From Rachycentron canadum (taxonomy: Eukaryota > Chordata > Actinopteri > Carangiformes > Rachycentridae), in the NCBI GenBank assembly GCA_038496675.1, contig CM076654.1, forward strand, positions 7,661,247 to 7,725,246: DNA of 64,000 nucleotides, in the 5' to 3' direction. The position numbers were made by a program, and so were the translations under genes. Shown here one piece after another: positions 25,030-37,718 of the stretch. How positions within the stretch are numbered: the first letter of the stretch is position 1; every line of letters begins with the position of its first letter. Below the pieces are notes generated by a model. The model was not told the DNA's origin. It ran no database searches and saw only the letters and a program-made list of their open reading frames with translations.

Positions 25030-25826
25030 TGACGGATCTACTATCATCTACTTTCAGTTACTTTGAGATAATTATCTTTTAAGTAATTATGTATGGGCTT
25101 GATGGATTAAGATGGATTAATTAACACAGTAAGTAGACAACCTGTCTGACCACACTTCCCACTTATCTTCTGGTGTGTCCTTCACTTTACTGTAACACAT
25201 GTAGGAATAGTCCTGTACGTTTGAATGAAAAATATTGTCCCACAAAACTTTTTAACTTTATCCTGAGAGGGTTTGATTATACTTTTCTTTAGTCTCTCAA
25301 TAAATAGAAGAAAAGAAATTCCACAATAATAAGAATGATCACTTCAGAAATTATTATGTGCTGCATGTGGATATTATTCTAGCTCTCGTTACATATGTTT
25401 TGAGTTGAGTTAAAACTTATTGTCATTATTATCCTGATTGTTATTCGCTGATATGTTTTGCTGACCTTTTCAACACAAAGGTCGAAGAGCTTTTTCTTTC
25501 TGGATTATTAAAGAAAGGGGAGTTTTTAGTTCTATCCCATGTACAATGTTGCTTAAAAAGATGAGCATCTGTAATCATCAGAGAAGCTTTCGAGGAGCCA
25601 CTTTATTTTCGTCACATACAAACAAATCAGCCAGTTTTTAAAACCAACAGAACTGCAGCATTTATAACCAACAAACAGCTGAGTTTGAATGATTAAGATA
25701 TTCCAATATTATTCAGAAACATTCATACATTCATATTTTTGAATGGTAACCATCATCAACAACCTATTTAAGTGACTTGTATGACCTGATGAAAGGATAA
25801 TGGTTGATATTGAATGAATGATAATG
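25030..25826. other. Intergenic region between the CaaX candidate and myl7
   Basis: AT-rich. It should contain the 5' leader and promoter of the CaaX candidate on its left and the myl7 3' UTR on its right. No exon-like structure seen. Confidence 0.5.
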
Positions 25827-27511
25827 TTAGGATTCCTCCTTCTCATCTCCATGTGTGATGATGTAGCAGAGTGACTTGTAGTCGATGTTTCCAGTTGGGT
25901 CAATGGGAGCTAGAGCGAAGGCCTGGTCCACCTGGAAGTTTATGAAGTAGTACCTGCTTAAAATTACTGTCTTGAGAAATAATTTGAAAGTCTCTCACTA
26001 TAAAAACAGAAAACACAAACCTCCTCTGCTGAGAATTTATCAGCTTGGTTCATCAGTAATCGCCTAAACCTGGATAAACAAAGCAAAGAACATGTAAAAG
26101 CAGAGATCAATAATACACTGTAATGCTGAAGCCAATATGGAAAATATGAAACGCCACTTAATAAAAATGATCTTACTCATCCTTTTTAACAAAGCCTGTC
26201 CCATTAGGATCAAAAAGCTTAAAGGCAGCAAGTATGGTGTCTTCAGGATCAGTACCTGGAGGAAAAAATCATGTCATCCAACAATAATGGGGAAAGCCTA
26301 CTGAAAGCCAACCATTAAAAAAAATTATTCAAGTGAACATCTCGGAAAAGATCTCACCATTGAGTTTCTCCCCAAAAAGCGTCAGAAACACAGTGAAGTT
26401 GATGGGACCCTTGCCCTCATTCAGCATCTCATCCAACTCCTCGTCTTTAACATTGAGCTTCCCTGGGAAAGAAACACGCACAATCAGTTTGCATGCAATG
26501 CAAAAAGTAAGTTACTTAGTTATTCACAGCCTTTTTTATTTTTGCATCTATTAAAAGAAAAGAAAATACCCAGTTGTGCATAGGTCTCCTTCAAGTCTTG
26601 TTTTTTGATAACACCGTCTCTGTCTTGGTCAATGCAGCCAAAAGCCTGGAGGATAAATGTAGGTGTTTTAACCTTCATAGTTCCTGATTATTGTCTTACT
26701 TAACTAGATCTAATAATGTATGTGGAATTGTATTCAATGCTTTTCTTTTTCTTGCAATTTAGTGCATCTTCAAGGGATGTTTTACGTTATTCATTATTTC
26801 TGGAAATTAAAGGTAGAAATCCTATCATTGAGCTTTTATAGGGCCAAATATACAGAAGACTGGTTATTTAAAAATAAATAGCCAAAGGTAGTTAAATGAT
26901 ATACATGAAATACTGATTCTATCTTTTGAATATTGTCATTAGCTTTGAGCTAATTATGTAGATGCAAAAAAAAAACCACTATCTGTTGACTCAAGCTTGA
27001 AATTCATATAACATGACATAAAATCCAATACAATGGGGATATTTTTCATTCACGCAGTTCTTTTATCAATCCCATTGAATCATTCAGATAGAAATTAAGT
27101 TAATTTAAGAAGGTGATTTACTTGAATGTTTTCCTTCAAATACCACTAATTCCTACACAAATGTCCAAAAAGAAAAGCTTTTACAAGGAGTTGTGCCAAG
27201 ACAGGACAGTACCTCCTTGAACTCCTGTATCTGAGACTGCTCGAACATGGAGAAGACATTGGAGCAAGACTTCTGTCCTCCCCTCTGTCTCTTGTTAGAG
27301 GCCTTCTTACTTGCCTGAGAAGATGAACCAAAACTCATTCAGGTTAGACAACAATATTGTTACTGCACATTCATATTTTGAGTGCTGCAGTGTATCATTA
27401 AATACACAATAACTTAAACACAACATAACAAGAATATTGAATTATCGGTTGGGTTTTCTATTTAAATTTTCACCATAAGTATCAGTAGACTGAAAATGTA
27501 GAACTTACCAT
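25827..27511 (-). CDS. myl7: Myosin regulatory light chain 7 (atrial/cardiac), frame broken in exon 3
   Basis: EF-hand regulatory light chain of cardiac myosin II (zebrafish cmlc2), binding the heavy-chain lever arm. Exons: 27509-27511 (the ATG alone, donor ATG|GTAAGT), 27213-27314, 26570-26646, 26358-26462, 26177-26255, 26021-26069, 25827-25931. About 172 residues. The N-terminus ASKKASNKRQRGGQ is basic; SNVFSMFEQSQIQEFKE contains the light-chain kinase region; the first EF-hand loop is DQDRDGVIKKQD. The endings LCYIITHGDEKEES and GPINFTVFLTLFGEKLNG fit MYL7 rather than MYL2 or MYL9. Exon 3 is 77 bases where phase needs 76: five A's at about 26639-26643 (plus strand) where four are expected, giving an early stop as written. 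Position next to gck matches human 7p13. Confidence 0.92.
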
Positions 27512-28400
27512 GTCTGAGTGTTTGTACGTGGACTCCAAGCCAAGGTGTGATGCTAGGGTGGGTTTTATATATGGCCCATCTTATCTTCTACCATCCTACA
27601 ATAGCCTGTGGTGGAAAGCTCAGTCCCTTACATGGCCATAGCTGCTCTCTGAGTGTCTCGAAAGGGACCTGATAAGAGGTGAGGCAGCCAGGATTCCTCT
27701 GGGCTGGAAAACAGAGATACGAGGAGCAGAAAGAGAGAGAGGAGACAGGGAAACGTGACCTCTGACATTTGACAGCCAGTAAAGTTAGCCTTCAGTGGTT
27801 AGAGGTTTTTTTTTTTTTTTAACTCACTGTGATGAAATGCACACATTAGAAAAATCATTCTCACTCTTAACTCAGTTCTCAGATACATGTTTACCACTTT
27901 AATTGCCTAAGGAATTTGCAAATACAGTTTTTGGAACTGTTTTCACAAATTTCTCTTAATTCTTCTGAAGTACATCTCATAAAAACAAAAACAACAAAAA
28001 ATTAAAAAAGAAAAACCAACTCAACAATGAGGCTTGCTAACCCCCAAATGACTTGGCGAGACCTCTATTGGGGCCATGCGCCCAGCCATCGAGGCACGCT
28101 GTCCCCCAACTTATCCCAATAGTAATTACAAAATGTGTAAATTAGCCTTTACCTATAAAATACTGCTTGAAATCTGCTCGAGAAATTACATGTGGATATG
28201 GAAAACATGCACAAAAGCCAGTAAAAGAACAAATGCTTTTGTGGATCACAGAACTATAACATTTTATATATTCTGCTCTGCATCACTTCACAGACTTTCG
28301 CAAAACCAGGTCCTTTAACAGTGTCTTTGATAAGATCTCCGGCAATAACTGATAATTGAAAAAAACAAAACAAAAAAAAAAAAACAATTTTGAGTTGTTT
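27512..28400. other. myl7 upstream region and gck 3' flank
   Basis: Presumed myl7 promoter and 5' UTR immediately right of 27511, then the intergenic gap with A-runs (27968-28016, 28362-28384). No additional gene seen. I could not identify specific cardiac regulatory sites with confidence. Confidence 0.5.
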
Positions 28401-28416
28401 ACTTTAATCAAGTGAT

Positions 28417-28422
28417 TTTATT
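28417..28422 (-). promoter_or_regulatory. gck: Probable gck polyadenylation signal
   Basis: AATAAA on the minus strand (tttatt on plus) about 640 bp after the gck stop codon. No other gene on that strand explains it. Confidence 0.45.
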
Positions 28423-29056
28423 TACAGTTAAGCTTATTCACATCCAAAGCACATTTCATCATGCACATATACCAGCAAACACACATGGAGTTGTAAACAT
28501 AGAATTTAAATATGTAATACGAAAGAAATATGTCAAACAGGAATTAGGGTACTGCACAACAAAACAATGGATTTGATGTTGTCATTCTGTAGTTTACAAT
28601 TGCATTAAAAAAAAAAGAATCCTTGTCTTGCACATCAACCAAGTTTGGTCTGGTACTATAATACACCACCATCAATATTACATCAGCCATTTCTAAAATG
28701 GACCAGTCCATACCCAAACAGGCATAATACACAAGGAGCATGTCATTCAAATGAGGTTTCATGCCCCCTAATGTTTTGGGTCAACAGTAAACCAATACTT
28801 AAAGTTGAGAAACAATGAAATTGCTACAACTTGGTCCAGTACTAACAAAGACAGTTTATAATACAAATTGTTTGCTGCTTTCTGCTTTGTACATCCTCCA
28901 GCCACGAGTATCCAGTTCACTGAAACACATCCTTCAGAGCCCGGAAACAGCCAGAGCTGCTCGTCCGTGGATGACATGTCATCGGGGTTCTCAGATCAGA
29001 GTTAAGGTTTACTTCACTACTGTCCTGCAGGTAGACAGCTCGGTGCAGAGCTCCCT

Positions 29057-32000
29057 TTATTGTGTCAGCATGCTTGCAGCCATCTTACAGGCCACTGCTG
29101 AGATAAGGGCCGCCCCACGACCGCTCCCTTCCTCAGACTGGATGAAGGTGATCTCACAATGAGGTGTGAGGTCCCAGACAATTTTGTGGAACCTGTCACG
29201 GAAACTGAGAAAGAGGAAGAACACATTTTATTGTTTAGTGTTTATACAAAAAAAAATAATAGCAAGAATAGTGTTAGGGCTAGAATTTTCAAGTTCTCTT
29301 GATTCAGGGCCTGTTACTAAATCGTGATTCATTTACTGTTGATGATACTTCAGATGACTTCAGATAAAAACGCAGGGCATTCCTCACCATGGGTGCAGCT
29401 TGTAGACAGATCCGTCAACCCCCACTGTGATCTTCATGGCTTCCTGTCTGCGTCGCTCCCGCATTAGGTTGATGACACCAGCGAGCCCTGCGCCGCACAT
29501 GTGGGCAGAGCGAGTGGAAACACTCTCACAGACCAGACGCACAATGTCACAGTCCAGCTCTGATGGCAGAACACCAAGTGAGGACAGGATATTGTAGATT
29601 TGTTTCCTGTCACCAGTGTCACTGCAAAGAAGATAGCAAAAACCAAAATTAAGAAGAGTTTCTAGATATTACATATACTGTATGTATACTATACACACAT
29701 TTATTAAATCAAACTTTCTTCAAATACTGTTGCTGGTAATGACTGTAAGTGAAGCACCTCAACACAATTATATAAACTCAGGGTATGTCGTCAGTATAGG
29801 CTTATATCACCAAACAGGCTTTACATTATTGCTTATATCAGCTTTTTCCCTCTGCAATTATTATCTAGTTAGTCTATAAATTATGGAGTTATAAATATTT
29901 AAGTTATTAAAAAAATAATAACAACAGTGTCTTTTATATCTTTTTTTTAGGCAACATTTATTTTTAAAAAGTAGCTGCCCAAAGCTGGTGGATAACTGCA
30001 ACCAGGTTAGGATTCATTGAGGCTCACCTCTCCACCTGTGAGACGAAGCGCGTCTCAAAGCTGCCACGTGTCTTCAGCAGCTCTGAGGCTTCACTGTTGA
30101 ACAGCAGGTCTTCATTCACCAGCTTCATCAGAACAAGCCTGACCAGCTCACCCATATACTTCCCACTGATCAGCTTCTCATACCTACAGGAGACAAGAAC
30201 CAAAGAGACAGGTCACTTTAAAAACATAAAGAGGGTCAGGGGGGGTGAGCTCAAGAAAGGATGTTGAAACAGTGGACGAAACAGGAAGGATATGTGCGTC
30301 ACACAACACATGAGCAAACAGCTTTCTTTCTCTAGACAAGGGCAAAGGATGAGGACAGCAACGTCAATGCCTAAGAGGCTGTATGAGGCTGGCCTCAGCA
30401 GTTGCCTGTGTGAACGGGCTGCTAGTGCAAAAGGCAAACAGCCATTAGGCCGACAGGCGCTGTGACAAGCAGTGGAGAGAGATCATTAATCTGATACCTC
30501 CACCGCTGACTGGCCACTGATGTATGAGGGTCTGGCCATTTACAAACACTCTCACGAAAAACTGCTTGTAGCTTAGCAGCTGCGCGGGGTGCTCAGGTGA
30601 GAGTCAGGTGAGTATTGCCAAAGAAGGACAACAGATTTAGAAAAACAGTAGGAGAAAGAAGGGGGGAGGAGGGTGAGTAGGGCAGTGGCATGATTAACAC
30701 CCATTATGCGTGCATGTGCATACGGCAGGTGAAGTTGGAAGATGTACAAAGATGTGTAAAATGTGTGTTGATAATTTGAATGTTTGATCTGAGTGCGCCC
30801 TTTTACTCACAGCTGTTGTCCAGGGTTAATGGAGGTCTCATCTACTACTCTGTCGTACTCCAGTCTGAACTCCTCCAGCTCCCCATTATCTCCGAATGCA
30901 CCCCACTCTGTGTTTACGCACATCCGGCCTTCCTCCCCTTCCACCAACTCTACAGTCCTCATCTCCTCCATGTAACATGCATTACAACCAGTACCTGGCG
31001 AAAAAAACGCAGAGATACAGACCTTAGACCGGCAGCGTTGAGGTGAGTGCACGTGTATAAAGTTAAGTATGTTTATGAATGTTATTAGTGCAAATGACCA
31101 TGTGTGAGTGTACACAACTTCTTACCAACAATCATCCCAACTTCACAACTGCGATCTTCATAATAGCAGGAAATCATGGTGGCTACTGTGTCATTCACCA
31201 TGGCAACCACATCCATCTCAAAGTCCTAAATGAGATCATCCACATCACAATATAATTACAGTCATCTCCACATAAGCAGGCATGAAATTTCTGTCTGGAT
31301 TGGTTCATTGTTCTTAATGGTAAGAAAACATAACTCACCCCTCGTCTTTTGATGGCATCTCTGAGTAAACCCACAACATTGTTCCCTTCTGCCCCAGAAG
31401 CCTTGAAGCCTTTGGTCCAGTTGAGCAGGATACCCTGGGGAAAGACAAAGACAGTGTTCAATGTATGCATTTTATAGTACATACAGAACTTTTAGAAATC
31501 TGGCAAATGAAGTGAATCAGAGACTTTGTTTTGTTGTTTAAAGTATTACTTCCTACCTTGTCTATGTCTTCATGTCGCACTGGAAAGGAGAAGGTAAAAC
31601 CCAGAGGAAGCTTCTTGTGCTTGATATGGTGTTTGTCCAAGAAGTCTGACATACACTCTGCTATGTAGTCAAAGAGCTGCAGAGGGAAAATGAGAAGGTT
31701 TAAGATTTGGGAAGATGCACAATAATTATTAATAATAATGTCATTCTGAGTAAATTAAAGTCAACACCATGTCAGGCTTTACAAAAGACCAGACCTTTGA
31801 AAATATTTTTAATTTTGAACAATCATCAATGTCAAGAATTGCTGACCATTTCAGCAGTCCCTGTCATGGCATCTTCAGGAATGGAGTACATTTGGTTCTT
31901 GGTCTCCACCTTCCAGCTCCGTTCCTCATCTGCACCCACTATGACCAGCATCACACGGAAGTTTGTCCCCCCCAGGTCCAGAGCCAAGAAATCGCCTACC

Positions 32001-32657
32001 TCTGTCAAAACACACAATATATAGTTTGCATGCACTGGTGTCACCTGCCCTCATGATGAGGATTAGATGACACATTGGTCATATAAAGTTTTTAAAAAGA
32101 AATGGGTGAAGAATGAGTATCTACCTGATCCCTCGGGGGTGGAGCAGACGTAAGTTGGAAGCATTTTGACACTGGCCTCCTCGTGTGTCTCTAAGCGCAG
32201 TCCCCTGTCCATTTCACGCTGCATCCTCTTCATGACTTCTTTTAGTTCTTCCTTGTTAAGTCTGAACTCTGACAGGATCTGCTCTACCTGCAACGTGAGG
32301 AGAGAGGAGCAGGTCAGGAGCTGCACAAACAACCCTATTATCTTTCTTTAACCTTATGTCATACACTGATCAAAAAAAAAAAAAAATGAAATGCAATGAA
32401 AACCAGACATGGTAACAGCAAGAAAGAGCTGGAGCAGAAGTCTGAAGTCTGTGTGTGAGGACTAATGTTAATTCACAGAACAGTCACATGGGGTAAAAAT
32501 ACAAAAGTTAGTTAAGTCTACAAAGTATTTTAGTTTTTTTATTTGCTGAAGACAAGAAAAATGCAAATCTTACCATGAGGATTTTTTCAACCACAGAGCT
32601 GTAGCTACAAGGCATCTTCACGTTCTGGTTAGAGATCTGAGAGCTGACACACGGCAT
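29057..32657 (-). CDS. gck: Glucokinase (hexokinase IV)
   Basis: Cytosolic low-affinity hexokinase that phosphorylates glucose and acts as the glucose sensor of liver and islet. Ten exons: 32574-32657, 32125-32287, 31847-32001, 31557-31676, 31339-31434, 31126-31225, 30811-30994, 30028-30183, 29388-29621, 29057-29204. All phases close to 479 residues. Internal exon lengths 163, 155, 120, 96, 100, 184, 156 and 234 match human GCK as I remember it. Key segments: DLGGTNFRVML (phosphate loop), LPLGFTFSFPVRHEDIDK, TKGFKASGAEGNNVV, MVNDTVATMISCYYED and GTGCNACYMEE. The N-terminus MPCVSSQISNQNVKMPCSYS is encoded by a tissue-type first exon, and a second in-frame Met lies at residue 15. Only one first exon is seen here; another could lie upstream. 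A long CA repeat sits about 215 bp upstream of the ATG. Confidence 0.97.
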
Positions 32658-32867
32658 CTTTAGGGCTCTAACTAAATTAGCTTCTGTGCGTGTTTCTAGG
32701 TGTGAGGTGAGTGTGTGTCCACCCTGTGTGTGTGCAGAGTCAGTGAAGTGTGAGCGCCTAGGAATGAGAACTTCAGCGGTTTTTATGCTCAGGTGAAGTG
32801 GGCTGGATGCATCAGACGTAAATGCCCACCCCTTCTCAAGATCACCCCATCTGGCAATACAGGTTTG

Positions 32868-32871
<4 letters not shown>

Positions 32872-32942
<71 letters not shown>
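32872..32942. repeat. (CA)n microsatellite upstream of gck
   Basis: About 34 nearly perfect CA units roughly 215-285 bp upstream of the gck start codon, within the probable promoter or leader. Confidence 0.97.
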
Positions 32943-32945
<3 letters not shown>

Positions 32946-35144
32946 GTACAGTACAACAAAGTAAAAAAAAAAAAAACAAAGCCAAAAATCAGTGTGACCC
33001 ACTCTTTCTAAAAAGTAAGAATGAAGCTTTTAGAAATTGTTCAGTCCCATTAAAGGGAGGAAAATTTAAGCCTATTTTCCACTAGACAGAGGGTATAATA
33101 TACATATATATATCCTCCCTCTATCATGAGGGAATATAAACACTGAATATATCCTTTGTTGAAAAAATTAACCATAGAACTAAAAGATACTGAGTTTACC
33201 CTATTTACTCAAAATAAACCAGATTCTGATCTACTGATTTAATGAATGATGACATTTGAAATGAGTATTGTTAACAGAACTGATCACAAAATATTAGAAT
33301 TTACTTCTCATCTAGTTACATGTTTTAAGAAAACTATCTTTTCTGCCCATTGAGAAATTAAGTCAGTTACATTAAAAAAAACAAAAAAAAGAAAACAATC
33401 TCATAGTAGTTTCTGTGATTTTTCAGTGTCAAGAACTGAAGACTCATTACTGTTGGTATATGAAGGAATGAATTCAGTTTTATGAGTTATTATTTGGCTT
33501 TCTGTGGCTTTGTGTCTTGTGATCTAGAACCAAAACAAGTGAGATTTTACAGCCCACCAACATGACAAATCAAATCAATCTGACCGTGAACCTTGTCATT
33601 TGAACTCATTGTGCTTTATTTAGAGGAGCAACATGCAATTCACAGGGTTGCTCAATTCTCTCAGAGGACTGAGAGTGTTACACATATATTTGTAAATTTA
33701 GAAACATGTCTAAAATTAGCAACAGTGAGGGATGAATGACCTCTAAAACTAACAATAGTAGACTGCAGGTGAAGGTCTCTTGTGCTTATCAGCACTAGAA
33801 GTTTACTTGACCAGAGGTCAGAGCTTTTCTTAGCTCTGACCTCTGCCTGTGAGGTAACTGTGACCCTCTCCCCCAGTGCCCTGGCAGTAGGATTTCGAAG
33901 TAAACCCAAATAGCGACACTGATCTAAAGATGAATATTTATACAATATAGTTACATACTGCATATAATCTATATCTTCTGATATGTTATGCACATTTTAA
34001 CATTTAAACTCCTAAATGCCTTAAGTAGCTTTAACTTGACATTTACTTGACAATTGACAGGTTTCTTCTAGGCGTTTCATTGAATCTACATAATACTTAC
34101 TGTGTAAGACATGACCAAAAACTAAAAACATCCCAGATGTCCCAGATTGTTTTATACACATTTCCAAAAAGTTTAGCTTTGGATCTGTGCTAGAATAAAG
34201 TTCTGTCTGAACAGAGTGTTTGTATTGATGCCCCCCTCTCCCACCCACAACAATTATCAGTTGCGAAGAGGAGCTCTAAAGGAGAAAGTGATGACTGGCA
34301 ATTTTACACATAAATTTGATTTTTTTTTATATGTATGTTTCATCTGTGTTGGGTAGGATGACTCTAACTTAGTTTTACTGGTCTGACTTGACATTGAGTG
34401 TATATATGCATATTTTCTGAATATAACCCAATTAAAATATTATTTTAGAAATGTTCAGGGAAATTTTTTTCTAATGTCACAGGCTTGGTGCAAAACTCAC
34501 ACAAGACTGACTCAGTTTGTGTTGCATCCATTTATGGATGAGAGTTGAATGTGTGCCAAGTGCTTGTCAATAGTTGATTATCTGGTTAATTTAACCTACT
34601 GGCTTGTTTGCACAGAGAAATGGCTGATGGATTTCCATTCAGCCAGCTGTCTCCTACCGTAAATAACTGAGCCAACACGTTACTCAACTACAGGAACAAG
34701 TGCAAAGATCTGAAGGCTTATGTTATATTGCCTCGTGCTGTACATCAAGGGATTTATGTCACAGTTGGTTTTGCTGCAGATGAGTTGATTCATTAAAGTT
34801 AGACTGATGAAGTGGAAAGTTTTCAACTCAGTAACCTGCTGGGACATGCGTCCAATTAAAGCAACAATGAAACAGATATGTATGTTTTTATTCAGTGAAA
34901 GTTTGCTTACCTACTTATGTACTGACTTACTCTGATTTATATTTTCAGCACCTCTGTTGAAATGTCCTTGAACTATGACGAGAGATCCATGCTACAGACA
35001 TGGGCCCACTCCACAGGTCTGGAGGTCTTACTCCACATACTCTGTTTGCTTATTTAACACGATTATTTACAGTGTAGTTTAGCTTAATTTAGTTTAATCA
35101 AATAATTATTGTAAGGGAATGGGTACATATTAACCTAAATGATG

Positions 35145-35468
35145 ATTTCACAGCCTGTTGCACATTACTGTACTTCAGGGGGTCAGTTTGGGTAATGTCT
35201 CTGGGGATGATAGGGGTGTGATTCACTCTGGGATTGAACCTAATCCAGACAGGTTTCTGGACCATAATCTGCCCTTTGGTGGTGCATGTCTTTTCAGAGG
35301 ATAAACTGGCCGCCTGCCACATTAACATACAGGAGTATATGACGTATGATGACGTGTCTAAATTTGTGTCTAAATTCTAACCCCTCATTCAAATATATAT
35401 GATCACTTTGATTTACTGAGATAGTTGTGAGCAATAAAGTGATGCATCTTCATCCAATGATCAAAAAA
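35145..35468 (+). mobile_element. Retroposon-like repeat, copy 2
   Basis: Plus-strand copy of the element at 16482-16804, with very few differences plus a 9-bp insertion. The 3' end is catccaatgatcaaaaaaat, followed directly by (GATA)n. It carries an AATAAA near 35433. The A-tail and microsatellite suggest target-primed reverse transcription. No coding capacity, so non-autonomous. Confidence 0.7.

Positions 35469-35528
<60 letters not shown>
35469..35528. repeat. (GATA)n microsatellite
   Basis: About 15 tetranucleotide units directly abutting the A-tail of the retroposon-like copy. Confidence 0.95.
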
Positions 35529-35529
<1 letters not shown>

Positions 35530-36561
35530 CACGTTGATTGACTTTCATTTTCCATCCGTTTTTTTTACACTCCCAGGTAGAAGAAGTCCTATGCTCAAAA
35601 TGTGCCATAGCATCAGGAAACTACAACCTTAGATCTAAAGTTTTTCTTTACCTTATCCATCGTAGAGGATTAAATCCTGAGAGTCCTGCTGACCATCAGT
35701 GCTCTGCGTAGGAAGTTCACTCGTTCAATCCAAAGTTTCTGCTGTTATTATGTTTTAACTCGACGTCCGTGGATGAAGTGTAAAGAAAACGTTATGCTCT
35801 TATGGGAAACTGCCCAACCATTATTATAATCCCAACACGTCTGATCTACATCATGTTCACCCAAACACATCTCAAACACACAACTGCAGTATTTTCAGTG
35901 TCTAGGTGGAAAACAGGATGATAATTAATAGATTATGGAGATGTTTTAAAGTGGAAACTAAAGACTCATCTTCATTCTTGGACACATTTTATGAAAAAAG
36001 GTCTCGTCTTTATTTCCAATTCTTTAAAACATTGTATGAAAAAAACCACGGATTCATCTTCATTGGTGCAAATATACTATGTAATAAATTGTGGCTTTGT
36101 CTTCATTCTTGGAGTTAACAGGTCCAGTAAATCCGCATGGATGTTCTCCCGGCTGCAAATGTCAGTTTAAAAAGAAAGTAGAGAGTTCTCCATCCAAACC
36201 TGACAAACCATTCAAGAAAGAGAAAAATATTAAGACAGCCTCCAGGTCGGGCCTGAAATCCTTAATGACATTGTTACTTCAATATCTCAACCCAACAAAA
36301 ACTATTCTGGGAAAGGGGACTCTTTCCCTCCCCTCTGACTGACCTGTCAACAGATGCACCTGAGGCTCAGTCGTTACCATGCTATAACGATTTCAATGTG
36401 TTGCCTTGGAAATGAATTACAGACGCACTGAAAACACTCACCACTGAGCTAAGTGGCCGGCTGAAATTGTTAAATGGAGCAAGATTACCAAACATCAGTG
36501 AAGGGTAGAGGGTAGACAAAACCGTTGAAGGACTTACTAGGCCGCCAACACTTTTAGGCCT

Positions 36562-36568
36562 AGTAGTA

Positions 36569-36603
<35 letters not shown>
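36562..36603. repeat. (ATA)n microsatellite
   Basis: Run of ata/gta trinucleotide units. Confidence 0.95.
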
Positions 36604-37718
36604 TGTCGTTATCATCTTCATCATCATGTTACATTAGAAAATACACTAATAATCAGTATTCTTGTGATCGCAATATTGATAAAAATTACCTTATAATGTC
36701 TCTGTTTGTAGGTTTTTACTGTTTGCCCTCGAGCACACAGGTAGTGGGTTGCGCTTATGAAGTCATTACCGGAACTATTAACTCGGAACACTTACAATTC
36801 AAGGTTTCTGAATATGTAATCATAATAACCTTCATTATAAATGTATATTTTAATCTCGCCCCCCCCCCCCAATGAATTCATATGAAGAATGTATGAATAA
36901 ATAAATAACTGGGATCAGATTTTTGTTGATGAGGGGAGAAAAACAATATTTAAAAAAAAAACAAGCAAAAAATAAAAAACACAACATAGTAGTCAGGGAC
37001 AAATCTTGCACACGTGTTGTACGTACCTCACCAACACGACCATGACATTTCATTTTATCTTATTAAACAGGAACTTTGAAAACAGAGGCGTGTTTGTTTC
37101 CACCGGAGCCGATATCCCGTCGGACCGCTTCAAGATCGTGACGTGGTGATTGGTCAAACAGCTTCTTCGAAATTAGCCAGTTAACGCTAACTACATCGTT
37201 ACTAGGTCGCTGAAGGTCTTTTGTACACACTCAAGAGTTTTGGTTTATGTCGCATACGAAGTTTATTCGGTTGTTTTGACGAAACTGAGACTATTTGCTC
37301 CTTATTTGTCTGGTAAGTTCGCCGAGGCCTCACGAAGACCGATATCATCTGTAGCTAACAGTGTGTTTGACTTGGTTTCAGAAATGTGCATAAGTTTTTA
37401 AAACTGGATCCACGTTAGTATCAGTATGTGGGAAGTTTGTACTAGTCGACAGGGCAATGAACCAACCGATCTTCGCTTGGAGGAAAATTATTTACTTTAG
37501 CCAAACATTGCTAACAACAGCCGGTTAGCTTGCTAGCTCAAAACAAGGCGGCTGCTTTCACTTGTCAGTTATGTTTCACTCAAGTTTCTTTAGCCGCTTT
37601 GTTAGCAGGGAGGCTATGTGGCTAAGCTGGATAAGGGATAATGCTCTCATGTGATTGTGGTTGTGTCATCTTTCAAGTTAGGCTTTGTGTGACCGACTGC
37701 AACTGATCCGGCGGCACC

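Larger units (their letters stand above)
33000..37200. other. Intergenic region between gck and ykt6 (divergent)
   Basis: AT-rich with no exon-like frame. Contains retroposon copy 2 (35145-35468), its GATA tail (35469-35528), an ATA microsatellite (36562-36603) and loosely repeated 'gtcttcattcttgg / atgaaaaaa' stretches around 35970-36115 that give low-quality frames only. Confidence 0.6.

Noticed and set aside
24187..25032. 281-codon plus-strand open frame as a single-exon gene
   Set aside because: No domain or signal, odd Cys/Ser composition, and spliced minus-strand exons fit the same bases better.
32508..33002. 164-residue minus frame with a (VC)n stretch at the gck 5' end
   Set aside because: Only its last part is the real gck first exon (start 32657); the upstream part reads the CA repeat.
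35906..36342. Small plus-strand gene between gck and ykt6
   Set aside because: Frames arise from loosely repeated AT-rich sequence; no coherent splice sites or protein features.
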